Source: Turbatrix aceti (Eukaryota; Nematoda; Chromadorea; Rhabditida; Panagrolaimidae). From it: DNA of 64,000 bases. Under the pieces are notes generated by a model. It made no database searches. It was not told the DNA's origin and saw only the letters and a list, made by a program, of their open reading frames with translations. The stretch lies in assembly GCA_963969345.1 (NCBI GenBank), contig OZ017766.1:2914001-2978000 (forward strand), written 5' to 3'. Both the position numbers and the translations under genes were made by a program. This document shows positions 23,359 to 33,273 of the stretch, piece by piece (positions within the stretch are counted from its first letter, which is position 1; every line of letters begins with the position of its first letter).

Positions 23359-24283
23359 ATGAGGCGGGGTATATCGCTGTCCTCCTACGTCACGCGGATC
23401 TCGAAGGGGCGACAACATGGCTTTCAAATCAGCGTAGACACGCGCGAACCGCTCACGCATACGCGCAGGTGCGTGTTGTTTTGGTCCTTTTTTGTGCAAC
23501 CTTGCGTACCTCCTCATCGATCGGTGCTACGTAGCCGGTGTGACCTACCATGTCAAGAGAGTTTCCCCGAAGCCGTCGTCGCCGAATCTCAACATAAAAT
23601 ATATCCACCTTCCTGTGTCATGGAAATGTCCTTCGATTTTGACAGCCCGAAGCAGCCTCCCCGATGGGCCCTCGAATTTGATGAGGAGCCGCATACTCAG
23701 ATTCACTTCGAGAGCTGCGAATCTTACTCGCCTCCAGTGAGTTTTTTTATTTTACGATCGTTTGCGAACAAATTCAATAATTTATGTTAGTCCTGATCTG
23801 CGAACAAACATTTTTGTTTGATTGCGAATAATGCAACGACGCTAAAGATTACACTTTACAGTCACATGGCCCTCTTCGGCAGGCAGTGCCTTGTATGGGC
23901 ATCCAGCTTGCCGTGTTCTGTTGCATGCTCAACTTTATTCTCCCCGGCGTCGGTGAGTCACAGTTTTCGGAAATGAATTTTGTCTTTAATCCGGATATGC
24001 CTCGTTTCGTGCCAACCCGTCGGTAATTGCAGGCACTATAATCTCAGCATTTACGGTTTGGGGCGATGAAACGTGCTACGAGAGCCACAAGTCGCACAAC
24101 CGGGTGTTCTGCCTGAACATGGCCTCGGGCCTGCTCCAGATCCTGCTGACGCCCGTCATCTTCGGCTACCTCTGGTCCGTCGTGTGGGGCATCCTGTTCG
24201 TCGAGCTATCCCGAAAGTGGTACATCTCTAACATCACGGATCGTGCCGTCTGCTTTGATTGCTGTTTGTGTTCCAAGATTTGA
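23359..24283 (+). CDS. SPEC3/Stum-family membrane protein (208 aa)
   Basis: The four-exon model is 23359-23468, 23562-23736, 23862-23952 and 24033-24283, in phase throughout. The carboxy-terminal half matches the SPEC3/Stum pattern: GPLRQAVPCMGIQLAVFCCMLN, FILPGVGTIISAF, then a Cys-rich loop, a second hydrophobic region (MASGLLQILLTPVIFGYLW) and SVVWGILFVELS, ending in a cysteine cluster (CFDCCLCSKI). Stum in Drosophila is needed for mechanical transduction in proprioceptive neurons; SPEC3 is a ciliary protein of sea urchin embryos. Two membrane spans are predicted. The amino-terminal exon and its acceptor (AAGAGAG) are less sure; an alternative start is the ATG at 23620. The gene ends only 46 bases from the convergent SH2-like gene. 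Confidence 0.8.
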
Positions 24284-24329
24284 AGCATTTAAAAAACCAC
24301 GTTTATTTGCCACTAAAGTGTGATTTTCG

Positions 24330-25559
24330 CTAGAGGCAAAACGATGAGTCGTGCAACGAGACGGGCGCGTCTTCGTCGAACGCGGACGCCATCCTCGGCC
24401 CGAGCATATCCATCCCCACGTTGAAGGAGCCATGGGCGTTCCACACCGGAAAGACCTCGACGTTGCCTGTAATCCGATCGGCCAGATCGTGCTTGGCGTA
24501 GCAGTTGGTCTTGTAGAAGTGTGCCAGCTGCGACACCGACTGGAAGACGGGCGCTTCGGGGTCACCGTAATCGACGTAGCACACTTTTGCCAACGATCCC
24601 GCTGGTATGTGCTTGAAGCGCACCGGGAAGTGTCTGAAATGCCAGTTGTGCTCGGAGGGAAAAGGTCAACCGCTCACGAGTGGCCACCGTCGCTGGTGCG
24701 TCGGTAGATGACGGTAAGGGGAGCTGCGTAGGGGATTTTCGAGTGAGATAAGGCTTCGCTGGCGGTTTCGGCAAGAGAGACATCGCTTTGGTGGTACAAA
24801 AACCACTCGCTTCGACGCTGGCACTTGGCTTCCGCAACGGAAGGCGTGTTGATGCCGATGTACCGGTTGTTGGCGACCAGGGCGCGCTTCACGTCTCTGC
24901 AAGTTATTAAAATTATTTTTGGTCACATTATAAATTTTTGTTGGCACCAATTTGAAGTGCCATTTCGAAGAAACTAATCAAGTTGTTCTCTGCTGAATTT
25001 ACCTAGAAGCCGACACAAGCCGGCTGACCAAGCTACAAAATATAAAAAAAACATTCCAACTCAAAAAAATTGTTTGCATGAAAGGCATACATTTTTGGCA
25101 CCACGTTAAATAATTTAAAAATTGAGCAATAAAAATTAAAAACCACTGGCCAACTTTTTTGTGTCCAAGTACCTACGTTTCGAGAGAAGTGTCCTTGGCC
25201 CAGGACGGGTCAAATAACTGCGCCCCATCGTAAAAAGTGTGATCTCTGCTGGAGGGCTGCGAGGGGTTCTCCGTCGGTGGCACGACGACCACGGCCGACA
25301 GCGCGCGGCGCAAGTCGCTGTTATCAAAGTCGGAGCTCTCTCCGCTGGTGGTGGATGCTGTGGTGAAACCAGCGGACAGCGATTGACCTAGGGAACTGGG
25401 CGATGTCGCCGTCGTAGCCTTCGTCTCGGTCCCTTCCGTCACGGACATGGCGGAGGGGTGACTGAGGTCGGTGTCGCTGACGCTGGTCGCTGTTGAGGTC
25501 GTCATTGACTCCCATGACGACGACGAAGTGGTCGTATCGCGTTCTGCAACGGCTGTCAT
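24330..25559 (-). CDS. SH2-like domain protein with Ser/Thr-rich amino terminus (311 aa)
   Basis: There are four exons: 25559-25177, a 30-nt microexon 25032-25003, 24896-24678 and 24633-24330. Phases fit at all three junctions, and one intron is only 44 nt. Residues 1-128 are Ser/Thr-rich and acidic (TTTSSSSWESMTTSTATSVS), likely disordered. The second half has an SH2-like arrangement: an amphipathic helix (SLAETASEALSHSKIPYAAP), a strand with paired arginines (LTVIYRRTSDGGHSHFPVRF), and the closing pattern FQSVSQLAHFYKTN that resembles the SH2 end (fxSvxxLixfYk). The usual FLVR motif is replaced by TVIYRR, so phosphotyrosine binding is uncertain. It would act as a cytoplasmic adaptor if the fold is right. 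Many such divergent SH2-like proteins exist in nematodes. Confidence 0.6.
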
Positions 25560-25790
25560 GAGCCGAGATCGCGTCCAATTTCTTCCTGACGCAACGAGAA
25601 AAATCCGCGAACAAATTGCCGACTGACCGGCTTAGCGGCCAAAAACCTTGCGTTGCCGCCGGGTGTGTATGCTAATTTTTGTTCTGAGAACGAATTTCAT
25701 TTCCGTGGCCCCCAATCAAGATTTAATTTTATTTCATCGCATTGGCACAATTCGGAAGCAAGTCATTGGATCTATGCAGTCCACGAGTCT

Positions 25791-26180
25791 TCAGTCCATG
25801 AGTGAGTCGCAGAGCTCAGCCAAGAGGCTTCGGTGCTGCGAGCCGAGCCGCTTGAAGCGGCACAGGTCGGCTACGGCAATCAGCGCTTCTTCGTCGCTGG
25901 GCGCCAGGTCTCGCTCCGGCAACGGTGGGGACACTCTTTGCAGAGGTTGTGCAACAAAATCTGAAAAAAAACATTTATTTTTTGCAACTTTTTTCATCTG
26001 AAAGAAAATAATTTTTGTTTTAAATTTAGGCTTTTGTTCAGATTGTTTTGTCGCCGCTGTAAAACTAAAGACCGAGCCAAACTTTCGTCTTCGCCGAGCT
26101 GCAATTTTCGACGGGTTTTCCGAAAAACAAAGACTGCCAGACTAATTAAAAGTCCGCAAGCTGTAAAATGGACAGAAAAA
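25791..26180 (-). CDS. Small membrane-anchored protein, hypothetical (5' incomplete)
   Basis: Two exons are proposed: about 26172-26078 after a TTTACAG acceptor, and 25963-25791 after a TTTTTTTCAG acceptor. They join in phase if GTTTGG is used as donor, a form close to other donors in this window. The product has a short hydrophobic span (CGLLISLAVFVF) followed by basic residues (RKTRRK), then LGEDE and a leucine-rich end (LIAVADLCRFKRLGSQHRSL, LLAELCDSLMD). A first exon with a start codon was not found. The orientation rule suggests a cytoplasmic carboxy terminus. No family is recognised, and the donor choice is tentative. Confidence 0.35.
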
Positions 26181-26261
26181 ACAAGCATTTTTTTAATAAA
26201 TTGGAATCGAGAAAATGTTCTTTGATTTACAGTCGAGTTTTTTTCTAAACTGTAGCGTTTC

Positions 26262-26365
26262 AAAGAGATCTTCGGCTGTTTCCCGTGCAAAGCATCCAAG
26301 TTTAACTTAAAATGTTTTGCAGGAGTTCCCAAAACAAATAATGCCCTTTTAAGCATGTCCCAGAA
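26262..26365. repeat. 104-bp dispersed repeat, copy 1
   Basis: About 85-90% identical, in the same orientation, to 27667-27770, which lies inside the last intron of the eIF3L gene. The core shared string is CATCCAAGTTTAACT followed by AAATGTTTTGCAGGAG. Confidence 0.8.
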
Positions 26366-26954
26366 AAAAACTGAATCAAACTAAAAATCCCAGGCTCGGT
26401 TTGGCTCAGTAGACAAAACTTGAGTCACGGCCATTGTATTCGTACAGTGCGTCTTTTTTCCCATCCGTCATCTGTGATTTACTACCATAAGTGACGAGAA
26501 AGTTCTGCCGAGCAGAGATTAAAAACAATTCGAACAACAAAAAGCATGGTTTTTTTTGAGACAGTTACATAAAAAATCTGTGTAGCGGCATCAAATGCAT
26601 AATTATCGCTCTACCCTGGCTAATCCCGCAATGGAAGGCAGCGGGTTGAACAAAAATAAATCATCATCTCCAGATTAGTTTTTGAGGCTTGATTTCTTGA
26701 TGCACTGTAAAACAGAACACATTAGGCACCAGCATCGCCCTTTTTCTACAGTACCCAAAGGTAACGGATTTTGCAGACCAAAGTAACGGTCCACACTCAT
26801 CTTCGCGCTGACCTTCGCTCGGTGACAAAACTGTCACGAGTCCTGGATATTTAATTTTCTAATGAATCCATCTTAAAGATTGTTTTTTTCACAAAATAGC
26901 ACGTTGTTCACAGAAAAAGCCGATTTTCTAAACACTACTGGTCTTTCCGTTTTT

Positions 26955-27134
26955 CTAGATATATAAAAGACGATCGTAACCCGCTCCGACGTTAGTCAAA
27001 GTCAGGTGCCCGAAGAACTGACCGTAATCGATGAATCTGGAATCAACAGCTTCGATCATAGTCAGGAGCACGAGAATAGCTCCGAGGGCGACAAGGATAT
27101 CTGACCAACTGCTTCGCATGTGTGGTGGCGCCAT
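26955..27134 (-). CDS. Small secreted or membrane peptide precursor (59 aa or 54 aa)
   Basis: A single-exon frame starts at ATG 27134 (MAPPHMRSSW) or at ATG 27119 (MRSSWSDILV). Either start is followed by a strong hydrophobic leader (ILVALGAILVLLTMIEAV) with a plausible signal-peptide cleavage after AVDS. The predicted mature peptide of about 27 residues runs RFIDYGQFFGHLTLTNVGAG then YDRLLYI. It has no dibasic cleavage sites and no cysteines. The upstream DNA is GC-rich with a GGGCGGGG box and no TATA box. The family is not recognised; it could be a neuropeptide-like or short membrane protein. The codon style matches real exons nearby. Confidence 0.45.
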   Translation of the reverse strand: MAPPHMRSSWSDILVALGAILVLLTMIEAVDSRFIDYGQFFGHLTLTNVGAGYDRLLYI

Positions 27135-27529
27135 TCCTGTGCCGAGGGTCCGGTCCGCGGCTCGGCGGATGCAGAAACCCTGTCTGGCCCCGCCCCTCCG
27201 GACACCTTCTGCCTCAGCCCTCCGCTCCAACCAGGCCGTAAAAGGCATGCCTCTTGCTTTCATAGTACTTTATTACCCCAGACAAAAACGTCATCCTCGG
27301 CCTTCCATCCGCTTACGGCGGCGGGTGGACTGTGCCACTCGCAGGTGACAGCCCCGCGCAAGCGATACAATGATGTCGGGCAGAAAACAAAGGATGAAAC
27401 AAGCACAAAAAACAAGTAACGAAGGAAGAAGAGAAGCGGTGACTGGTCATCCGCATAGTGACGAAGTAAACGTGAACGGTTCCGTCGGAACATCATATCC
27501 AAGTGTGACACCACGGCCGGCCCTGTTGT

Positions 27530-30305
27530 TCAAGCCAAAGACTTCACCTTACGGGCCACGTCTTGGAGCTTCGTGATGTGCTTGATGAAATATTCACCGA
27601 CACGACGGGCTACTTTTGTGTCTGCGACAATGATCATGTCCTGAAAACAAACACCATGCATTTCTCAAACAGATCTTCGGTTGTTTCTCGTGCAAAACAT
27701 CCAAGTTTAACTCAAAATGTTTTGCAGGAGCCCCAGAACAAATAATGCCCTTTTATGTCCCAGAAAAAAAAACAAAGATCGTTTTTGTAGGTAAATAGTA
27801 AACAACACATTTCATCTGCATCGTTTTTGATACCGTAATCTGACATTCGCAAAAAAAAGCTTTCCCGTCGCTTCAAAAAAGGTAATTCACTCACACAAAG
27901 CAAACTCCGGAAACCCACAGAAGCTATTTTAATAGCTTTCTTTGGGCTTTTTGTCTCATTGAACAAAAATTATTGACATATACAGTAATTTTTTGTTACT
28001 CATTTTTGACGTACTAGTGTGAACAATGGAGCTCAGCTAATCGACGGCAAAAACAATAAAAGATTTGTTCAACACAAATACTCATTCCCTGATTTAAAGA
28101 AATGATGTTATGCGTGTAATAACACGAAATTAAGTCCCCGTGTTCGAATGACTTAAATCCAAGTCAAACTCGTCATTTTGAGATTTCCAGTTCACAAAAC
28201 AAAATCTGTACAAAAATCTATTCAACTTCAAGCGTCAATATTCAAATCGAAAACAAAATCCCCCCTTTTTAGTATATTACTTTCGTCCAAGTAACAGTGT
28301 TGTTTTCATCCTTTGAAAAAAATAAATAATTACTTTTTACCCTTTTCAGTCCATACATCATTTCATCTGTGTACAGACAAAACGAAAGAGTACCTTGAAA
28401 GCGGATTCGAAATTCGTTACCGTAATGCCCCAAACAAGGTATTAAAAATATGTGCGTAAATGGCAGATTGAATGGGACTTGTCTATATTTAGTTGCCAAA
28501 TTCGCCACTCATACCCTCAGAAATGCAAGGCAGCAACGATCATGCAGTACACACAACAGGAACTGAATGCCAGCCCCTTTTAGCCCAAAAGTAATAAAAT
28601 TCAAAAAACTCACCCGGTCGATGTAAAAGTCGAGGTCCATGGACGAGTCTTCGGTATCCCCGCCGATCGTTTCCTTTCCGAGCTCGTTGACGATCATCTT
28701 GAAGCAGAGGAGCTTCGCGAGGAAGGTGTCCTGGTCGTCCTTGGAGATATCCATGAAGCTGGAGAGCTTGTTGAGGGGCAGCGTCGTGTACAGCTTGAGG
28801 TAGCCCCGGAGGATGGGCAGCCAGATCTGGCTGCCGATACCCTCGAGGAAAGCGTTGCACTGACGGAGAAGGGGCTCCTTGGCGACGTTGCTGCCGTCGA
28901 AGACGACCGTGGTGGGCGAGAGGAACTTCGGACAGCCCTGCTGGAAGGCAGTGCGGAACTCGTCGATGTCGCCGGCGGCCATACGGGTCATGCGGTCACC
29001 GTGTTTCTCGGTCAGCAGCGCCATGATAGACTCGTCGATGCGCTGGGGCTGGAGAGTCAGGCAGATCGCCAGGAGGTGAAACAGCTGATCATTGGTTTTA
29101 CCGATCTAAAAAACACATTGCAGGACCGTTGACTCGACAAAATACAGTAAACACTCACGACGTCATACTTTAAGCTCTTCTTCTGCACAGCCTGCTGTTG
29201 CTGCAGGTTCTGCGTCCGCTGGATGTACAGCATGCAGTTGACAAAGATCTTGGTCGCCTCGCCGTAGTTGCGCATCATCATGTGCGAGAAGCCGACGAAG
29301 TAGTGCAGCGTGACGAGGCACGAGGGCACCGCGTTGTAGAGGCCCTTCGGGTCCATGTCGAGGTTCTCAACGGTCTGCAACGCCTGGTGGTAGTCGCCGA
29401 GAAGGACATGGGTGCGGAGAAGTCCGATCAGGGAAAAGTAGCCGAGGCGGAAGTACAGCTCGCTGCGACCGAACTCGTCGGCCACGGAGTCGGGATCAGC
29501 TGCAAGCATAAAATGAAACGTGTAAAAAAGAAAAAAAAGCCTACCACACTCTCGAATAGCCTTGAGCTGGGCGTTGATTTGAGACTTGGCAAGAAGGGAG
29601 TAGAGAATGTTCAGAACTGGGTAAATGTTCCATGCCTAAATGCCAGATTTAAGGGTCTGACCAAGGTCACGTTCAGAACTCACATTTTGGGTATTTTCAA
29701 TGTCGACGAGATCGTCGAGTTCGTCGGGAGACCGTTTTCCGGGATTAGCCTTGTACAGGCAAAAAGCTTGGAACTGAAACCGTAAACCTTATAAAAAAAC
29801 TAACCATACTCAAAAAAACAAACCTGATACACAAACTCGTCAACGATATCCCAAAGCCAAATTTCGGGAAGCTTGAGGTTGACGGGAGTGTCGGTTTCCT
29901 GGTTTAGGATGACGCTGAAGAGTTCCTGGTAGTTCATGTACGAGTCGTACCTGATAGCCAGCGGAGGGCCACGAGGCGTGCGCGTGTAGACGTCGCGGAA
30001 GTACAACTCCTTGTAGAGGACGATGAAAAGACGGTTGTCAGGTCCGACGATGTTTTCGACGGTGCGCTCATCCGGCCAGGTGCGCTCGACGAAGTAACGC
30101 TCCGTGAGCTCGGGGAAGCCGTGCTCGTAGAGGTCCTGTACTTCGACAACATTCTGCTCCTCGACCATTTTCTTAAAATACACGAGGTACTGCACGACGT
30201 CTTCCGGAACCTCGCCATCTGGAATAATAAATGAGCTTATAAAAACCGTCCTAGAAGCCTGGCAAACCCACCTCGTCGACCGCTATCAAGCTCGTTGGGT
30301 CGCAT
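27530..30305 (-). CDS. eif-3.L: Eukaryotic translation initiation factor 3 subunit L (517 aa)
   Basis: There are seven exons: 30305-30272, 30218-29824, 29773-29684, 29635-29545, 29499-29159, 29105-28614 and 27640-27530; every junction is in phase. eIF3L is a PCI-domain subunit of the eIF3 complex that brings mRNA to the 40S ribosome. Family blocks appear in order: DVVQYLVYFKKMVEEQNV, ERYFVERTWPDERTVENIVG, NRLFIVLYKELYFRDVYTR, RYDSYMNYQELFSVILN, LPEIWLWDIVDEFVYQFQAF, WNIYPVLNILYSLL, RLGYFSLIGLLRTHVLLGDY, HYFVGFSHMMMRNYGEA, CPKFLSP and LKLYTTLPLNKLSSFMD. The carboxy-terminal exon (DMIIVADTKVARRVGEYFIK) sits behind a 973-nt intron. The length is near the metazoan norm of 530-565. A TTTTTACAG acceptor at about 30340 precedes the start and fits trans-splicing. 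Confidence 0.96.
27667..27770. repeat. 104-bp dispersed repeat, copy 2 (in eIF3L intron 6)
   Basis: Related to 26262-26365 in the same orientation; see that entry. Confidence 0.8.
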
Positions 30306-30333
30306 GGCAGTAAGCGATGACAATCAGCGCAAA

Positions 30334-30342
30334 CAACCTGTA
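30334..30342 (-). other. Likely spliced-leader acceptor of eIF3L
   Basis: The minus strand reads TTTTTACAG followed by about 30 bases of leader and the start codon at 30305. No upstream in-frame coding exon is needed. Confidence 0.5.
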
Positions 30343-30769
30343 AAAAGCACTAAGATTAGATGAAAAAGCTACTTCAAAAGCATAAAACATGCAAAACAGC
30401 CAAATCCCTACAAAATGGATTTTTTTTTCGTGTCGAGAACATTGAAAAGCCCCAATATGCAAAAACGTAAACCGACAATGTCTTGAAGCGAATTAGTAAG
30501 CATCTGAAGAACCCGCCGAGTTTGTTTGTCACCCTGTTGTGAATGACTTTCTTTTGGCATTGTTATGCTGGGATCGATTGTTGGCTGCATAACTAGACAG
30601 CTCTCATACAGATTACTCGATTACATGCAAACAAATCGCCGTGTTGAGTTGCGTTTTTTTCTTGTTTTTTTTCCGCATTGTTTTGGGCTTGTTTTGTGCG
30701 ATATTGACTCATTTTTTATACTTCTTTTGCAGAACGGGTGATGACTACGGCATCGACACAGACGATAAA

Positions 30770-32521
30770 ATGAGAACAACGGATCACCTCTCGCTGATCA
30801 AGAAGTCGCAGGCGTTTGAATCCGGTGCTGTCGAAATTCATCACAAGAAATCCCCCTCGCCCCAATTCCAAACCAGCGCCGGGGAGTCTCTGAGCGATGT
30901 CTACGGCACTTCGGCGGCGTACATCCCTGAGTTGACACCCAAGCTGACGCCAAGGGTAATGGGAGGCTCCTCGACCACCGAGCCCCGACCACGCCGCTCG
31001 GTAGCCACCGCTTTCGGTGTCACCTCCTCCGCGACGTCCTCGTCCGTCAAAGCCGTCTCTACGAGACAGAGCACGTCCAGTGATACTCCGGTACGCTCCC
31101 CGGCGTTGTCGGCGAGCGGGGATGCGAAGCTGTTCGTGCCACGGAAAAGACCGCCGGGCACGCCGGAGCCTGCTTTATCGATTTTGTCTCCAACATCGTC
31201 ACGCCTCAAAAAACCATTTTCTATTGCCACAGAACTAGTGGTTGAAGATGCCGCTGATTCGGATGACAGCCCGCCGACTCCTCAGAAGGCCGCGAGGAAG
31301 AGGAAACGGTTTCCTACGACCATGAGTGAGTTTTTTTGCGTTAGTGATCAAACATCTGTTTTTTGTAGTCAACTTTTTTTTCTTACGTTTTGAAAAATGC
31401 GGACTATCGATTGATTTTTTGTAGTTTGTACGGCTGGAAATGGCTTTTTGAACACGCGCTGCCGAATTATGGCAAAATGCTAATGCCTGCAAACTTGTTC
31501 AAAAAACCAAAAAAGTTTGTCATGAATTCATCCTATGTTTTATCACGATGTGGGCGCGTAAAATTCTGTACAGGTTTTTGTGGCCTGGTTATGACCCGTC
31601 TTATATCCCATTCAGGACGTGGTCTCGCTGTTAACGTCTTATGAATCGTAATCGTTTTCAGAACTCCCAGACGACTTTCACGACGTGATGGAGAAGAGCA
31701 CGTTCAACATGATGCGTCGAAGCCAGCGCAACGAGCGCTTCGGCGTGCTGCAGATCCTCGGCGACCACCTGTACTCGTTGCGGGGCCGTGAGTACCTGAA
31801 CGACGTCATCATCGACTCGTACTTTGACCTGATTTGCAAGTGGTCCCATGAATCGACGAACCCGGAGGCCAAAAAGGTTGGTGGGGTGAAAAAGAGGGCG
31901 TAACCGAGTGCCGTTGTTGCAGGCGTACTCGTTGTCGTGCTACTTTTTCACCAGCTACGAAAACGAAATCCGAAACACGAGCGCGGAACGGGCGAAGGAG
32001 AAAATGCTGAGTTGGGCGAAGCCGGAAGTCATCACCGGCGATTATCTGTTTGTGCCACGGCACAAGGACATGCACTGGTACCTCATCGTCGTCGACTGCA
32101 AAAACGAGCACGTCTTCACGTACGACTCAATGAATTTTGTGCCCAAAAATGACGACCGACGGATGATTGTGTAAGTCTTTCGATTTTGAGGGCAAAAAGT
32201 TGAACAGGAGGCCTCTTTAGCGACTTCCTGAACCACCTCTGTCTGATCCGGGAACAGCGTGTGGTCGACTTTGACCAGCACGTGCCGGGCGTGGGCTACG
32301 ACGACGCTGGACCCGAGCAGTTCAACAGCACGGATTGCGGCGTCTTTGTCTGCCAATACGCCAAATACCTGGCCATGGGCAAAACTCCGGACTTCTCCCA
32401 GAACGACATGGGGGTGTTCAGGAAACTCATGACATACGAACTCATTCGGGGAGAGCTCTATGAAGGTCCCCTCCACGGTGACAACGGGCCGTCGACGAAT
32501 TATTCATCCAGAGAAAATTGA
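30770..32521 (+). CDS. Ulp/SENP-type SUMO-specific cysteine protease, C48 family (439 aa)
   Basis: There are four exons: 30770-31325, 31662-31876, 31923-32170 and 32221-32521. These proteases process SUMO precursors and remove SUMO from targets in the nucleus. Residues 1-185 are Ser/Thr/Pro-rich with basic clusters (RKRPPGTPEP, AARKRKRFPTT) that look like nuclear localisation signals. The catalytic domain follows: FGVLQILGDHLYSLRGREYL then NDVIIDSYFDLI, the His motif DMHWYLIVVD, the Asp in FTYDSMN, and the oxyanion Gln with nucleophilic Cys in EQFNSTDCGVFVCQYAKY. The full His-Asp-Gln-Cys set is present, so it should be active. A TTTTGCAG acceptor at 30732 lies 38 bases before the ATG. The frame is also open upstream of the ATG to that acceptor, so an extra 5' coding exon is possible. 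Confidence 0.92.
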
Positions 32522-32601
32522 GGAATGATTTTTTTTGTATAAACCTCGGGTGAATTCAGAGAACGTGCGTCTCTTTTTTTTATCTTTCGTACATATTTTT
32601 T

Positions 32602-32607
32602 AATAAA
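32602..32607 (+). terminator. Poly(A) signal AATAAA of the SUMO protease gene
   Basis: AATAAA lies 81 bases after the stop codon. Confidence 0.6.
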
Positions 32608-32661
32608 CTGAGTTTTGCACACAATGTTAGGGTTGCAACGGCTTCAAGACATCGATTATCT

Positions 32662-32751
32662 AGTCGGACGAGGATGCCGCGTTGGATGACCGTGTACTTG
32701 CTTGCGAGTTGGCCGGGATGGGGTCGGCGCGAGGGGTCTGGCCAGGCCTAA
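32662..32751 (-). pseudogene. Relic copy of the His/Pro/Arg-rich secreted peptide gene
   Basis: About 90 bases match the coding region of the intact gene at 38000-38090 at roughly 85% identity (shared blocks GCCGCGTTGGATG and TGCTTGCGAGTTGGCCGGG). A one-base deletion shifts the frame, and the signal-peptide and start parts are absent. It sits between the SUMO protease and BET genes, in the same orientation as the intact copy. Confidence 0.7.
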
Positions 32752-33264
32752 AAAATCATTGTTTCGTCTGACTCGGAGTCAGCAGAATACTTTCGTCACA
32801 CAAACTCCGTCGATCGGATTCAACTTTCGTTTTTCTGAATTTTTGCGTGACGCAATCTCGCTTTCTTTTGGATGCTCATCCTCGAATCAAAGATTTAAAA
32901 AAAGTAAACAAAACTGCAACAGTTTTCCGATGTCTCAAATTGCCAATGTATTTCATCGGAAGTAAAAAAACATGAAAACAAATTCGCGGAATCCAAAACG
33001 ACAAAAAGTCAACGTACGCTCGCGCATCAGTTTCGCCCGTCGATTCTCAGCACGAATTTTACTACGATATCTCTTGAAGGGAAGGAATTCAGACCTCTTC
33101 AAATTCGGAATCTTTTTCTTCATTTGTGTATTTGATTGTTATTTTTGCATATTTTGTTTATTTATTTACAAATTTGTTATTATTTTGAATTCTTTTTTGA
33201 TTAATTTGTAAGTTTCTTTTTTTCAATTTCACTTTTGCATCCGTTTGCTCTATAATTTCTAATT

Positions 33265-33273
33265 TTAGGCAAA
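33265..33273 (+). other. Likely spliced-leader acceptor of the BET gene
   Basis: AATTTTAG lies only four bases before the start codon at 33274, the usual nematode trans-splice arrangement. Confidence 0.55.
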
